From contig USJX01000049.1 of NCBI GenBank assembly GCA_900555035.1, forward strand, positions 1-22,713: a stretch of DNA of 22,713 nt. Reading direction: 5' to 3'. Of this stretch, positions 7,179 through 14,810 are shown piece after piece. The position numbers were made by a program, and so were the translations under genes. Origin of the DNA: an uncultured Prevotella sp. (lineage in GTDB: Bacteria; Bacteroidota; Bacteroidia; Bacteroidales; Bacteroidaceae). The notes beneath the pieces are model-generated. The model made no database searches and was not told where the DNA came from. It saw only the letters and a list, made by a program, of their open reading frames with translations. Each line of letters starts with the position of its first letter. The stretch's first letter is position 1.

Positions 7179-8777
7179 TTATTTCCTTTCACTCTTTCTT
7201 AATCGCTTTTCCAGCTTCCTTACCCCGGCATTCAGACCCAAGACGAGGAAGAGATAGACAAGCGCTACTACGCCTAATGGCATCATGGCTTCGTAAGTGA
7301 TGCTTCGGATGATGTCCGAGCCCTTGGTTAAATCCACAAGTCCGATATAGCCGCTGATAGACGTTTCCTTGAGCAGGGTGATAAGCTCGTTACCCATCGC
7401 CGGAAGCACATTCTTGAAGGCTTGCGGCAGAATGATGAGACGCATCGTCTTGCCATAAGAGAGACCGAGACTCCTGCCCGCCTCCATCTGTCCGTTATCC
7501 ACCGACATGATGCCCGAACGGATTACCTCGGCAATATACGCCGCTGAGTTCAAACCGAAGGCGATGACGGCAACGAAAATCTTGTTGACATCTGCCGAGG
7601 CAAACACCACGTAATAGATGATGAGCAACTGCACCATGGTTGGCGTGCCTCGCATGATGGTGAGGTACAACTGGCAAATCATGTTAGGAATCTTCCAGTC
7701 GCCCTTGCGCTCGTGGCGGGCACGGACGATGGCTATCAGCGTTCCGAGAATCACGGAAAGGATGATGGCAAAGAAGGTGATGATGAGGGTATTGCCCAAC
7801 CCCTGGAGCATATACTGATAGCGGTTATCATCGATAAAGCATGACTTGAACTTATCAACAAATCCATGCTGAGCATCAGCCACTTTCGCATCACCCGAGT
7901 TCACCATGATTACCTGACGCACATCGGCATAGGAATCCGTGAATCCGATATTCTTCTCTCGTTCCGGCGTAACCGTGATACCGGCGATTCCGGCATCAGC
8001 CTTACCCGCCTGTACCGAGGTGATGATGGCATCAAACTCCATATCGAGAATCTCCACATCCACACCCAGCACATCGCCGATGGCATTCGCCACATCCACA
8101 TCGATGCCCACAATCTTACCATTCTGGTAATACTCGAAAGGTTCGAAGGTGGCATTGGTGGCGAAGCGAAGGCTCTTCTTCAAACCCAGCTTCAGCAAGG
8201 CTTCCGGTCCCATCCTCTTCGCATCAGAAGGGTGCGGGGCATCAGAAGATGAGTTCAGCTTATCAGCAGATGTCTTCGGTGTATATACCACGGCAATGCC
8301 CCGTTCCAGATGTCGGTTTACGATGGAATCGATGACGCCATTCGCTTTCAGGATGCGGATGGCATGGTTGATAGACTGCTTCAACTCGCCATGATCCTTC
8401 GCCACGCAGATGGCGAAAGAGGATGCATCGAAGGTTTCGGGCAGGATTTGGAGCGATGGGTTCACCCGCTGGAATGCCTTGGCAGGCGCTTCATCGGTCA
8501 CCATGCAATCTATCTTACCCTGAAGGAGTGCCTGGATGGCATCGGCTCCCTTGTTGTAGCGTTCCACCTTGGTACCATCCCCCTTCTTTTCCAACTCGGT
8601 GGCAAGACCATCGCTGGTAGTGCCAAGCTGAACGCCGATTACGGCGCCCTGCAAATCCGCCTTCGTCTTCATCTGCTTTCTGGTTTCGGATGATTCCGAA
8701 CCGCAAGAAGCCAGAAGAAGACAGACTGCTATTACTAAAGTACTTAAACTAAATCGTTTTAATCTATTATAAATCAT
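7179..8777 (-). CDS. Amino-acid ABC importer: lipoprotein with apparently circularly permuted binding domain fused to permease
   Basis: This 532-residue fusion has three parts. Residues 1-25 are a lipoprotein signal ending LLASC, with Cys25 as the lipid site. Residues 37-300 are the periplasmic solute-binding region. Residues 320-520 are a permease with five or so helices and the EAA-type loop MEAGRSLGLSYGKTMRLIILPQAF (about 431-454, partial citation). In the binding region the order is swapped relative to GlnH/HisJ. Residues 37-158 (ADLQGAVIGVQLGTTSDGLA to GVIDSIVNRHL) match the usual C-terminal half, and residues 201-296 (LRFATNATFEPFEYY to VRQVIMV) match the usual N-terminal half, joined by a 40-residue linker. 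Expected ligand contacts are kept: Phe211, Gly266, Thr268 and Arg273 in one half and Asp95 in the other. The ATPase gene follows 26 bases downstream. Confidence 0.9.
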   Translation of the reverse strand: MIYNRLKRFSLSTLVIAVCLLLASCGSESSETRKQMKTKADLQGAVIGVQLGTTSDGLATELEKKGDGTKVERYNKGADAIQALLQGKIDCMVTDEAPAKAFQRVNPSLQILPETFDASSFAICVAKDHGELKQSINHAIRILKANGVIDSIVNRHLERGIAVVYTPKTSADKLNSSSDAPHPSDAKRMGPEALLKLGLKKSLRFATNATFEPFEYYQNGKIVGIDVDVANAIGDVLGVDVEILDMEFDAIITSVQAGKADAGIAGITVTPEREKNIGFTDSYADVRQVIMVNSGDAKVADAQHGFVDKFKSCFIDDNRYQYMLQGLGNTLIITFFAIILSVILGTLIAIVRARHERKGDWKIPNMICQLYLTIMRGTPTMVQLLIIYYVVFASADVNKIFVAVIAFGLNSAAYIAEVIRSGIMSVDNGQMEAGRSLGLSYGKTMRLIILPQAFKNVLPAMGNELITLLKETSISGYIGLVDLTKGSDIIRSITYEAMMPLGVVALVYLFLVLGLNAGVRKLEKRLRKSERK

Positions 8778-8790
8778 CTAATTAATAAAA

Positions 8791-8877
8791 AGCTTTTGCC
8801 CTTTCAGGGCGCATTGCTAACTGCTATTTTTACCCAGGGTGTTACCCTGGGCTAGGAGCTTCTGCCCTTTCAGGGCG
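8791..8877. repeat. REP-like intergenic element with three hairpins
   Basis: Two near-identical 21-base words (8791-8811 and 8857-8877) each hold the palindrome GCCCTTTCAGGGC (8798-8810, 8864-8876). They flank a central hairpin CCCAGGGT-GTT-ACCCTGGG (8833-8851). The element fills most of the 134 bases between the L-serine dehydratase stop and the importer start. It has no T-run. The arrangement resembles dispersed REP/BIME-type elements; dispersal cannot be tested from one window. Confidence 0.8.
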
Positions 8878-8911
8878 TGCCGGGAAGTCCGAGTATTCTG
8901 CTTCTGGGCGA

Positions 8912-10120
8912 TTATTCTCCTTTAAAGCCTTTTGCCAAACCGCCCTCGCTGGTTTCCTTATAGAGCGATGGCAGATCGTGACCGGTTTGTCTCATCACCT
9001 CTACCACTCTATCGAAGGATACGCTGTGGTGACCATCAGAGAAGGAGGCGTAGAGATCGGCATCCAGGGCACGGGCTGCAGCAAAGGCGTTGCGCTCGAT
9101 GCACGGAATCTGAACCAGTCCGCAAACAGGATCGCAGGTCATACCCAGGTGATGCTCCAATCCCATTTCGGCAGCATACTCCACCTGTGCCGGACTTCCA
9201 CCGAAAAGCTGGCATGCCGCAGCCGAAGCCATCGCACAAGCCACACCTACCTCGCCCTGGCAACCCACATCGGCACCACTGATAGAGGCATTGTTCTTCA
9301 CGATGTTACCCACCAGTCCGGCAGTAGCCAGGGCACGGAGGATGCGTTCTTCGCTCATGTCGTGCGCCGTATGCATGTGATAGAGCACGGCTGGGAGCAC
9401 GCCGCAGGCACCACAGGTAGGCGCCGTAACGATGATGCCGCCCGAAGCATTCTCCTCGCTCACCGCCAGGGCATAGGAATAAACCAAGCCGCGGCTCTGC
9501 AGGGAAGCCCTATAGCCCTTTGCCTTGATATGATAGGTGGCAGCCTTGCGCTGCAGCTTCAACGGACCAGGCAGCACACCCTCGTGGTTGAGGCCGTTGC
9601 GGATAGACTGCTTCATGGTTTCCCATATCTTACGAAGGAAGTCCCAGATGTCCTTATCCTCGCATTTCTCTACGTATTCCCAGAAGGCACGACCGTTCTC
9701 GTAGCACCATTGCTGGATATCAGCCATGGTATGAAGGTCGTAAACATCGTCTGCGCCCAGTTCCTCGTGGCCCTGGATGCCATCAGAAAGGGCACCGCCG
9801 CCGATGCTATATACGGTCCACTCGTCGATGACGTCGCCATTCAGGTCCTTGCCCACAAACTTCATTCCGTTAGGATGGAAAGGCAGGAAGGTTTGAGGCT
9901 CCCAGTTGATGTGTACGATATGCTTCTTCAGTACCTCCTCGATGGCAATATCGGTCATGTGACCCTTGCCGGTAGCGGCGAGGGAACCATAGAGTGTCAC
10001 CTCGTAAGAGGAAGCATTGCCACATCGTTCCAAGAAAAGCTTGGCAGCACGCTGAGGGCCCATGGTATGACTGCTCGAAGGCCCCTTTCCTATTCTGTAC
10101 AATTCCTTTAATGATTTCAT
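8912..10120 (-). CDS. sdaA: L-serine dehydratase, iron-sulfur, single-chain type
   Basis: This 402-residue enzyme converts L-serine to pyruvate and ammonia in the cytoplasm. The N-terminal beta domain holds GKGPSSSHTMGPQRAA (residues 11-26), and the C-terminal alpha domain has the Cys residues expected to bind a [4Fe-4S] cluster: TCGACG (Cys236, Cys239) and CDPVCGLVQIPC (Cys329, Cys333, Cys340). Both domains are in one chain, as in E. coli SdaA, rather than split into alpha and beta subunits. It lies 44 bases after the cyclophilin stop and upstream of the amino-acid importer on the same strand. That would suit a serine or amino-acid uptake and degradation context, though co-transcription is uncertain because a repeat element separates it from the importer. 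Confidence 0.95.
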   Translation of the reverse strand: MKSLKELYRIGKGPSSSHTMGPQRAAKLFLERCGNASSYEVTLYGSLAATGKGHMTDIAIEEVLKKHIVHINWEPQTFLPFHPNGMKFVGKDLNGDVIDEWTVYSIGGGALSDGIQGHEELGADDVYDLHTMADIQQWCYENGRAFWEYVEKCEDKDIWDFLRKIWETMKQSIRNGLNHEGVLPGPLKLQRKAATYHIKAKGYRASLQSRGLVYSYALAVSEENASGGIIVTAPTCGACGVLPAVLYHMHTAHDMSEERILRALATAGLVGNIVKNNASISGADVGCQGEVGVACAMASAAACQLFGGSPAQVEYAAEMGLEHHLGMTCDPVCGLVQIPCIERNAFAAARALDADLYASFSDGHHSVSFDRVVEVMRQTGHDLPSLYKETSEGGLAKGFKGE

Positions 10121-10164
10121 ATCCGTCTCGTCTATAATGTTTTGGTTATTAAATTGTTAATCAT

Positions 10165-10926
10165 TTATTTCACCTGAGTTGCTTTCTTGATGATGATATC
10201 ATCCAGCGGACGGTCGTTATTCTCCTTATTGGTAGCAACATTCTGGATTTTACCTACCACGTCAAGGCCTTCCAGCACCTCTCCGAACACGGTGTATCCA
10301 TTGTCCAGATGAGGCACGCCACCATATTTAATATATCCCTGCTGCAGTTCCGGTGATGGGATGGCATACGATTTGCCCTCTCTCTCCTCCTTCTCCACAT
10401 AGTATTCCATCTGTCGAGGCGAGAAGTTTCTGCCCCAGGTGATATAGAAATCGGTGGAAGCCGAAGCCTTGGTTGGGTTCTCATCGTCTCCCTCGCGAGC
10501 CGCACAGAGCTGTCCACGCTTGTGGTAGTACTTAGGATAGATGATTTCGGCGGGCACGGTATAGTTTACATCAAACTTCTCCACCTTTCCCGGAGTCACC
10601 TTTCGGCAGGAATAGTCACCACCCTGAATCATGAAGTTCTTGATGACACGCTGGAAGATGCAGCCGTTGTAATAACCGCTGTTCACGAGCTTCAGGAAGT
10701 TGTCGCGATGGTGCGGCGTATCGTTATAGAGGGTCACACGGATATTACCCAATGTGGTTTCGAGCAGCACTTCGTGGCAGGTGGTGTCGCGAGGAGTCTC
10801 CCATGGGAGAAGCTGTGCCTGGCCTGCCTTTGCATCAGAAGCATTCTGCTGTGCATTCGTCTGAGCCTGCGCATTTACCGAGCAAGCCATCAGCAAGACT
10901 GCGCAGAAAGATAGTATTTTTTTCAT
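10165..10926 (-). CDS. Exported cyclophilin-type peptidyl-prolyl cis-trans isomerase
   Basis: This 253-residue protein starts with a signal peptide (MKKILSFCAVLLMACSVNAQAQ, cited in part; cleavage after about residue 20), so it acts in the cell envelope. Residues about 52-250 are a cyclophilin domain with the catalytic segment IFQRVIKNFMIQGGDYS, which includes the conserved FxR and QGGD, and the late motif VFGEVLEGLDVVGKI. An insertion of about 50 residues rich in charged and Tyr residues (KVTPGKVEKF to SPELQQGYIKYGG) interrupts the core, as is common in Bacteroidetes cyclophilins. It helps fold exported proteins. A promoter-like TATCTTTG lies just upstream (10965-10972, minus strand). Serine dehydratase follows 44 bases downstream and may be read through. 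Confidence 0.92.
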   Translation of the reverse strand: MKKILSFCAVLLMACSVNAQAQTNAQQNASDAKAGQAQLLPWETPRDTTCHEVLLETTLGNIRVTLYNDTPHHRDNFLKLVNSGYYNGCIFQRVIKNFMIQGGDYSCRKVTPGKVEKFDVNYTVPAEIIYPKYYHKRGQLCAAREGDDENPTKASASTDFYITWGRNFSPRQMEYYVEKEEREGKSYAIPSPELQQGYIKYGGVPHLDNGYTVFGEVLEGLDVVGKIQNVATNKENNDRPLDDIIIKKATQVK

Positions 10927-10964
10927 TTTCTTATGAATTTTATCGAATCAATTGTTATCGATTG

Positions 10965-10972
10965 CAAAGATA
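10965..10972 (-). promoter_or_regulatory. Likely -7 element for the cyclophilin gene
   Basis: The minus strand reads TATCTTTGCAAT, fitting TAnnTTTG. It lies 39 bases before the cyclophilin ATG and is back to back with the plus-strand element at 11017-11024. No clear -33 box is seen. Confidence 0.6.
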
Positions 10973-11016
10973 ATGATTTTATTCTAAAAAGTTATGCTTT
11001 TCTCGAACTTTCTTTA

Positions 11017-11024
11017 TATCTTTG
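11017..11024 (+). promoter_or_regulatory. Likely -7 element for the Gly/Tyr-rich protein gene
   Basis: TATCTTTGCG matches TAnnTTTG, with a weak TATG in the -33 place (10993-10996). It makes an ATG at 11050 the first sensible start, because an upstream in-frame ATG at 10933 would precede the promoter. Confidence 0.6.
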
Positions 11025-11049
11025 CGTTCAAAATAAGGAAAATTATAAT

Positions 11050-11997
11050 ATGATGATAAAAAAAAGATTATATCTTCTTCTCTTGGGCTTCACTCTACTG
11101 GGAATGAAAGCCCAAGCGCAACACGTGAGCTTCGGACCGCTGCATAGTCCCGACAGTCCGCGCGAGGATTGGCTGCTGCCTGGCGACACCGTTTACCACG
11201 ACGGCAAGACGGTGGTTTATGGCGGCAAGCCGATGAAGCATACCTATACCCCACTCAGGCATATCGCTTCCGGTTCATTAAATGACGAGATTTATGGATT
11301 GAACAATGGGTTAAACAATGCCTTGAAGAATCCGAAGGATAGCGATTATTTTAATAATCCGATTTCCAACCTTGCCAATAGCGGGGCATTTGGGGATGGA
11401 TATAACGGAAATGATGAATTTGGGGATGGATACGGAAACGGTTATGGCTGGAACCGATATGGCTACGGCTGGGGACTTCACAAGGGTTTGAATCTTTCGA
11501 TAGATCTCTCGGTTTTCGCCACATTCGGCAAGAATGCTCCCCACTGGGGCGGCTTCACCCAGACCATCAACGCCACGTATCTCACGCCCCTTACCAAGGA
11601 CAACAAGTTATGGATGGCGCTGGGTACCTACATCAACAACATCAATTACGGAAGCGACAACTTTCACGATGGTGGCGTGTATGGCATGCTGGGGTATAAA
11701 TTCAACGAGCACTGGGAGGCTTTTGTTTATGGTCAGGTGAGCGTGGCTAATAATTACGGCTCTATATATAATAGGTATGCCGGCTATGCCCCGTATGGTT
11801 ATCGCGGTTATGGCTATGGTCCAGGTTATGGTCCCAGCTATGGTCCGTTTGGTTACGGCATGTATCCTGGAGCATGGGGCATGGGGGTGATGCCAGGCGG
11901 ATACGGCATGGGTGCCGCCGGTGCCAACGTATTGGGAGCCGGAGTAAGATATACCAACAAGAATTTCTCCATCGGCGTGAGTGTTGAGGGGAATTAG
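11050..11997 (+). CDS. Exported Gly/Tyr-rich protein, probably outer-membrane associated
   Basis: I do not recognise a named family. The start at 11050 (MMIKKRLYLLLLGFTLLGMKAQA) gives a clean signal peptide and follows an AAGGAAA ribosome-binding stretch; the second ATG at 11053 is equally possible. The open frame extends upstream to an ATG at 10933, but that lies before the promoter-like element. The mature protein (about 295 residues) has alternating short polar and aromatic stretches such as LNLSIDLSVFATFG, WGGFTQTINATYLTP and HWEAFVYGQVSVANNYG, which read like beta-strands of a small outer-membrane barrel. There is a Gly/Tyr/Pro-rich block near the C-terminus and a closing strand NFSIGVSVEGN. 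A terminator follows (12060-12094). Confidence 0.8.
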   Translation: MMIKKRLYLLLLGFTLLGMKAQAQHVSFGPLHSPDSPREDWLLPGDTVYHDGKTVVYGGKPMKHTYTPLRHIASGSLNDEIYGLNNGLNNALKNPKDSDYFNNPISNLANSGAFGDGYNGNDEFGDGYGNGYGWNRYGYGWGLHKGLNLSIDLSVFATFGKNAPHWGGFTQTINATYLTPLTKDNKLWMALGTYINNINYGSDNFHDGGVYGMLGYKFNEHWEAFVYGQVSVANNYGSIYNRYAGYAPYGYRGYGYGPGYGPSYGPFGYGMYPGAWGMGVMPGGYGMGAAGANVLGAGVRYTNKNFSIGVSVEGN

Positions 11998-12059
11998 TAT
12001 AACACCCCAAAGACGCCTACCTATTATAAACAATATGATTATCCAGTGAAATAAACGAA

Positions 12060-12094
12060 AAAATCCACACGGGGTTTCTGCCCGTGTGGATTTT
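12060..12094. terminator. Bidirectional intrinsic terminator
   Basis: AAAATCCACACGGG (12060-12073) pairs perfectly with CCCGTGTGGATTTT (12081-12094) around a 7-base loop. T-runs on both strands let it end the plus-strand Gly/Tyr-rich gene and the minus-strand epimerase gene, which converge here. Confidence 0.9.
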
Positions 12095-12145
12095 CTTATT
12101 TCAACACAGATAAACCGTGTGGATTTTCTTATTCCCCACAGATAA
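12082..12145 (-). repeat. Tandem duplication of the epimerase gene 3' end
   Basis: CCGTGTGGATTTTCTTATT occurs at 12082-12100 and 12115-12133, each followed after 3-4 bases by CACAGATAA (12105-12113, 12137-12145). The period is about 33 bases. The second copy is the coding 3' end and stop codon (12129-12131) of the epimerase gene; the first copy supplies the right arm of the terminator hairpin. Confidence 0.88.
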
Positions 12146-13244
12146 TCTGAACGATGCGCTCAGCCGATCTGCCATCCCATCTATCAGGAATGCCAGCCTT
12201 CTTCCATTCGCCTTTCACAATCTTCTCCATCGCCAGCTGCAGCTTCTCAGGGTCTTCAGCTACCAGCTCGTTGGTACCCACGGTCACTGTTTCCAGGTGC
12301 TCGGTGTAACTGTTCAGCGTGATGCAAGGCACACCATTGAAGGTAGCCTCCTCAGCCACATTACCCGAATCGGTAATCACACCCATGGCATGGGCAGCAA
12401 GATAAGAGAAGTCGAGATAGCCCTGAGGATGCACCACCATGATGCCCGACTGATGATCAGCCACATCCTGATAAGCCTTGAAAGCCAGCACGAATCCCAA
12501 AGCCTTGCCACGCAGAGGTGCCAGCACCTTGATGCCCGCCTTTCTTGCTACCCCATCAATGGTGGAAATCAGCTTTTTCATCTCCTCGATGTTGTTCACT
12601 ATCGCCTTGCGGTTCAAGGTAAGCAGCATATACTTGCCTTCTTCCAGATGCTCCTCGTCCATCACGGCAGGGCGCTGCATGCGCTGCTGCAGGAATCGGA
12701 TGTTGTCGATGAGCACATTGCCCACCATATATACCTTAGAGAGTTCGGCTCCCTCCTTGTTGGCGATGCTGTTGTTCGAGATGCCCGCCGTGAAGAGGAT
12801 ATCCGACAGGCCATCAATCACCAGTCGGTTGATTTCCTTAGGCATGGTGATATCGAAGCTGCGGGTACCTGCTGCGATATGCGCCAGCTTCACGCCCTGC
12901 TTCTTGGTAACGATAGCCACGGCCATCGTAGAAGCCAGGTCATCTACCACGATGACCACATCCGTAGGATGCTGCTGCAGATAGCGCTCAAACTGAGCCA
13001 TCACCTGTCCGGTAAGCTCGTTCATGTTCTCGCAGTCCACGCCCAGATATACATCCGGCTTCCTGATATCCAAATCAGAGAACAGGGAATCCTCCAGCGT
13101 CTCATCGTTCTCACGACCCGTGAACACCAGTTCGTATTCCACATCTTCGCCCTGCTTACGGGCATTCTCTATCGCTCTAATCACCGGAGCCACCTTAATG
13201 AAGTTAGGTCTCGCTCCGGCCACAATACAAATTTTCTTACTCAT
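12129..13244 (-). CDS. wecB: Divergent non-hydrolysing UDP-GlcNAc 2-epimerase homologue
   Basis: This 371-residue protein has the two-Rossmann-domain plan of WecB: GARPNFIKVAPV (residues 10-21), AAGTRSFDITMPKEINR (124-140), and TDSGNVAEEATFNGVP (291-306). WecB interconverts UDP-GlcNAc and UDP-ManNAc for surface polysaccharides. Several residues that are nearly fixed in the family differ here. The Glu of the HVEAG motif is Ala124 (HIAAG), the His of the HRREN motif is Asn211 (LNRKAI), and TDSGG reads TDSGN. The Glu of PEEINR is kept (Glu137). It may therefore be inactive as an epimerase or act on something else. No polysaccharide genes are adjacent, and the SPFH gene lies 30 bases upstream. 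The symbol reflects family, not proven activity. Confidence 0.8.
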   Translation of the reverse strand: MSKKICIVAGARPNFIKVAPVIRAIENARKQGEDVEYELVFTGRENDETLEDSLFSDLDIRKPDVYLGVDCENMNELTGQVMAQFERYLQQHPTDVVIVVDDLASTMAVAIVTKKQGVKLAHIAAGTRSFDITMPKEINRLVIDGLSDILFTAGISNNSIANKEGAELSKVYMVGNVLIDNIRFLQQRMQRPAVMDEEHLEEGKYMLLTLNRKAIVNNIEEMKKLISTIDGVARKAGIKVLAPLRGKALGFVLAFKAYQDVADHQSGIMVVHPQGYLDFSYLAAHAMGVITDSGNVAEEATFNGVPCITLNSYTEHLETVTVGTNELVAEDPEKLQLAMEKIVKGEWKKAGIPDRWDGRSAERIVQIICGE

Positions 13245-13274
13245 ATTTTAAGCTTACTTACTGTTAAACAAAGT

Positions 13275-14228
13275 TTACTTACTGTTAAACAAATCCTTGA
13301 TGCCACCGATGGAACCCATCAGATTAGTAGCCTCGTATGGCAGATAAACCACCTTGTTGTCCTTGCCCTGAGCCACCTCCTGCATCATGGTGATATACTT
13401 CTGTGCAAGCAGATAGTTGGCAGGGTTGGTGCTCTGGCCCACCGCCTCGGTAATCTTCTGGATGGCTATCGCCTCAGCCTCAGCCTTGCGGATGCGCGCC
13501 GTAGCCTCACCCTCAGCTCTGAGGATAGCCTGCTGCTTGGCAGCCTCAGCCTTGTTTACGATGGCAGCCTTCTCACCCTCAGAGAGCAGACGCTGCTTCT
13601 CCTTTTCACCCTCACTGGTCAGAATGGTGGCACGCTTGTTACGCTCAGCCTGCATCTGCTTCTCCATTGCCATGAGCACGCTCTCGGGAGGCGTGATGTC
13701 CTGCAACTCCACACGGTTCACCTTGATACCCCACTTGTTGGTGGCATCATCGAGCACGGCACGGAGCTTGGTGTTGATGGTATCGCGCGAGGTAAGGGTC
13801 TGATCCAGCTCCATCTCACCGATGATGTTACGCAGGGTGGTCTGGGTCAGCTTCTCAATGGCATTAGGCAGGTTGTTGATTTCATACACGCTCTTGAAAG
13901 GATCTACAATCTGGAAATAAAGCAGTGCATTGATCTGCATCTGGATATTATCCTTGGTAATCACATTCTGGCGGTCGAAGTCATACACCTGTTCACGAAG
14001 ATCGATGTTGTTGGTATAGGTATATCTACCTCCACGCATCGCCACGATGGTCTTCGCCTGATCGATGAACGGGATGATGATGTTGATACCCGGCTTCAGG
14101 GTGGCATAGTAGCGACCCAATCGCTCGATAATCTTGGTCTCACTCTGGGGAATGATGACGATGGTTTTCTTCACTACAACCAGTGCAAGTAACACTAGAG
14201 CGATTAATACATAAAGTCCTATTTCCAT
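13275..14228 (-). CDS. SPFH/Band 7 (stomatin-like) membrane protein
   Basis: This 317-residue protein has an N-terminal membrane helix (residues 3-25), an SPFH domain (ETKIIERLGRYYATLKPGIN to about residue 200, cited in part) and a long Ala/Glu/Lys-rich coiled coil (KQMQAERNKRATILTSEGE onward) before the conserved NPANYLLAQKYI segment. This is the stomatin/QmcA group, which forms oligomers in membrane microdomains and affects membrane-protein turnover. The NfeD-like gene lies 18 bases upstream on the same strand. SPFH-NfeD pairing is a well-known operon, with NfeD thought to act with its SPFH partner. Start ATG at 14226-14228. Confident family call; the cellular role here is inferred. Confidence 0.93.
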   Translation of the reverse strand: MEIGLYVLIALVLLALVVVKKTIVIIPQSETKIIERLGRYYATLKPGINIIIPFIDQAKTIVAMRGGRYTYTNNIDLREQVYDFDRQNVITKDNIQMQINALLYFQIVDPFKSVYEINNLPNAIEKLTQTTLRNIIGEMELDQTLTSRDTINTKLRAVLDDATNKWGIKVNRVELQDITPPESVLMAMEKQMQAERNKRATILTSEGEKEKQRLLSEGEKAAIVNKAEAAKQQAILRAEGEATARIRKAEAEAIAIQKITEAVGQSTNPANYLLAQKYITMMQEVAQGKDNKVVYLPYEATNLMGSIGGIKDLFNSK

Positions 14229-14246
14229 GATGTTTATAATTTAAAG

Positions 14247-14699
14247 TTAGTATTCCTCTACCTGTAGGATGATAGACTGATGTCCCTTCACCCTTACGCG
14301 GGCGCCCTCGGCGATATCCTCCCTGCATCCGGGAGCCTCAGCCTTCCAGTCGTCGCCATCGAGCTTCACTCTTCCGTATCCGCCCGCCACGATGGTCTGG
14401 GTCACCTCACCTATCTGTCCCTTCAGGGCATCCGAATTGCTCTTGCGTTCATCAGCACCCTTTCGGATAGCCTTCACCAGATGCGGACGGATCAGCAGGA
14501 TACTCATCACGGAGCATACCGCCCATACCACCACCTGCACCCAGAAGGGAGCATCCATCACCGCCACCGGTATGCAGATAAGCGCACCGATGGCAAAACA
14601 AGTCACGTAGAAGTCGCCCGAAGACAACTCCAGAATCAGGCAAATGAACATGATGACTGTCCAAAAAAGCCATAGGTTTTGAGAGATGTAGTCCATCAT
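14247..14699 (-). CDS. NfeD-like membrane protein with C-terminal OB-fold domain
   Basis: This 150-residue protein has two or three membrane helices (about residues 8-30, 32-50 and 52-70), then a soluble OB-fold domain (about 88-150) containing LKGQIGEVTQTI and ending VRVKGHQSIILQVEEY. It is the short NfeD form without the ClpP-like protease domain. It sits 18 bases before the SPFH gene, as in the standard NfeD-SPFH operon, and the two probably form a membrane complex. It lies about 110 bases downstream of the M48 protease stop; that gap has no clear terminator, so transcription from upstream is possible. Confidence 0.9.
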   Translation of the reverse strand: MMDYISQNLWLFWTVIMFICLILELSSGDFYVTCFAIGALICIPVAVMDAPFWVQVVVWAVCSVMSILLIRPHLVKAIRKGADERKSNSDALKGQIGEVTQTIVAGGYGRVKLDGDDWKAEAPGCREDIAEGARVRVKGHQSIILQVEEY

Positions 14700-14810
14700 A
14701 ATATGAATTCTATTATTAAAATTTTACAAATAGCATCCAACACTCCTTTTTGGGGGATATCTTAAGTATTAACCCCTATTCTCTTCTTTGTGGAAGGAAC
14801 CCCGCTCTTT

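Noticed and set aside
8791..8877. CRISPR array or riboswitch
   Set aside because: Only two repeat copies with palindromic cores and one central hairpin are present; there are no regular spacers and no known riboswitch core.
8978..10111. Plus-strand open frame of 377 codons opposite L-serine dehydratase
   Set aside because: The opposite strand encodes a full-length enzyme with its Fe-S cysteines; the antisense frame has no promoter or recognisable motif.
10933..11049. Upstream N-terminal extension of the Gly/Tyr-rich protein from an ATG at 10933
   Set aside because: The extension lies before the promoter-like element at 11017-11024 and would destroy the signal peptide that begins at 11050.
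12117..14192. Long open frame on the plus strand (691 codons) opposite the epimerase and SPFH genes
   Set aside because: It is antisense to two well-recognised genes across most of their length, is rich in His/Leu/Arg as expected from reverse-frame reading, and matches no known protein.
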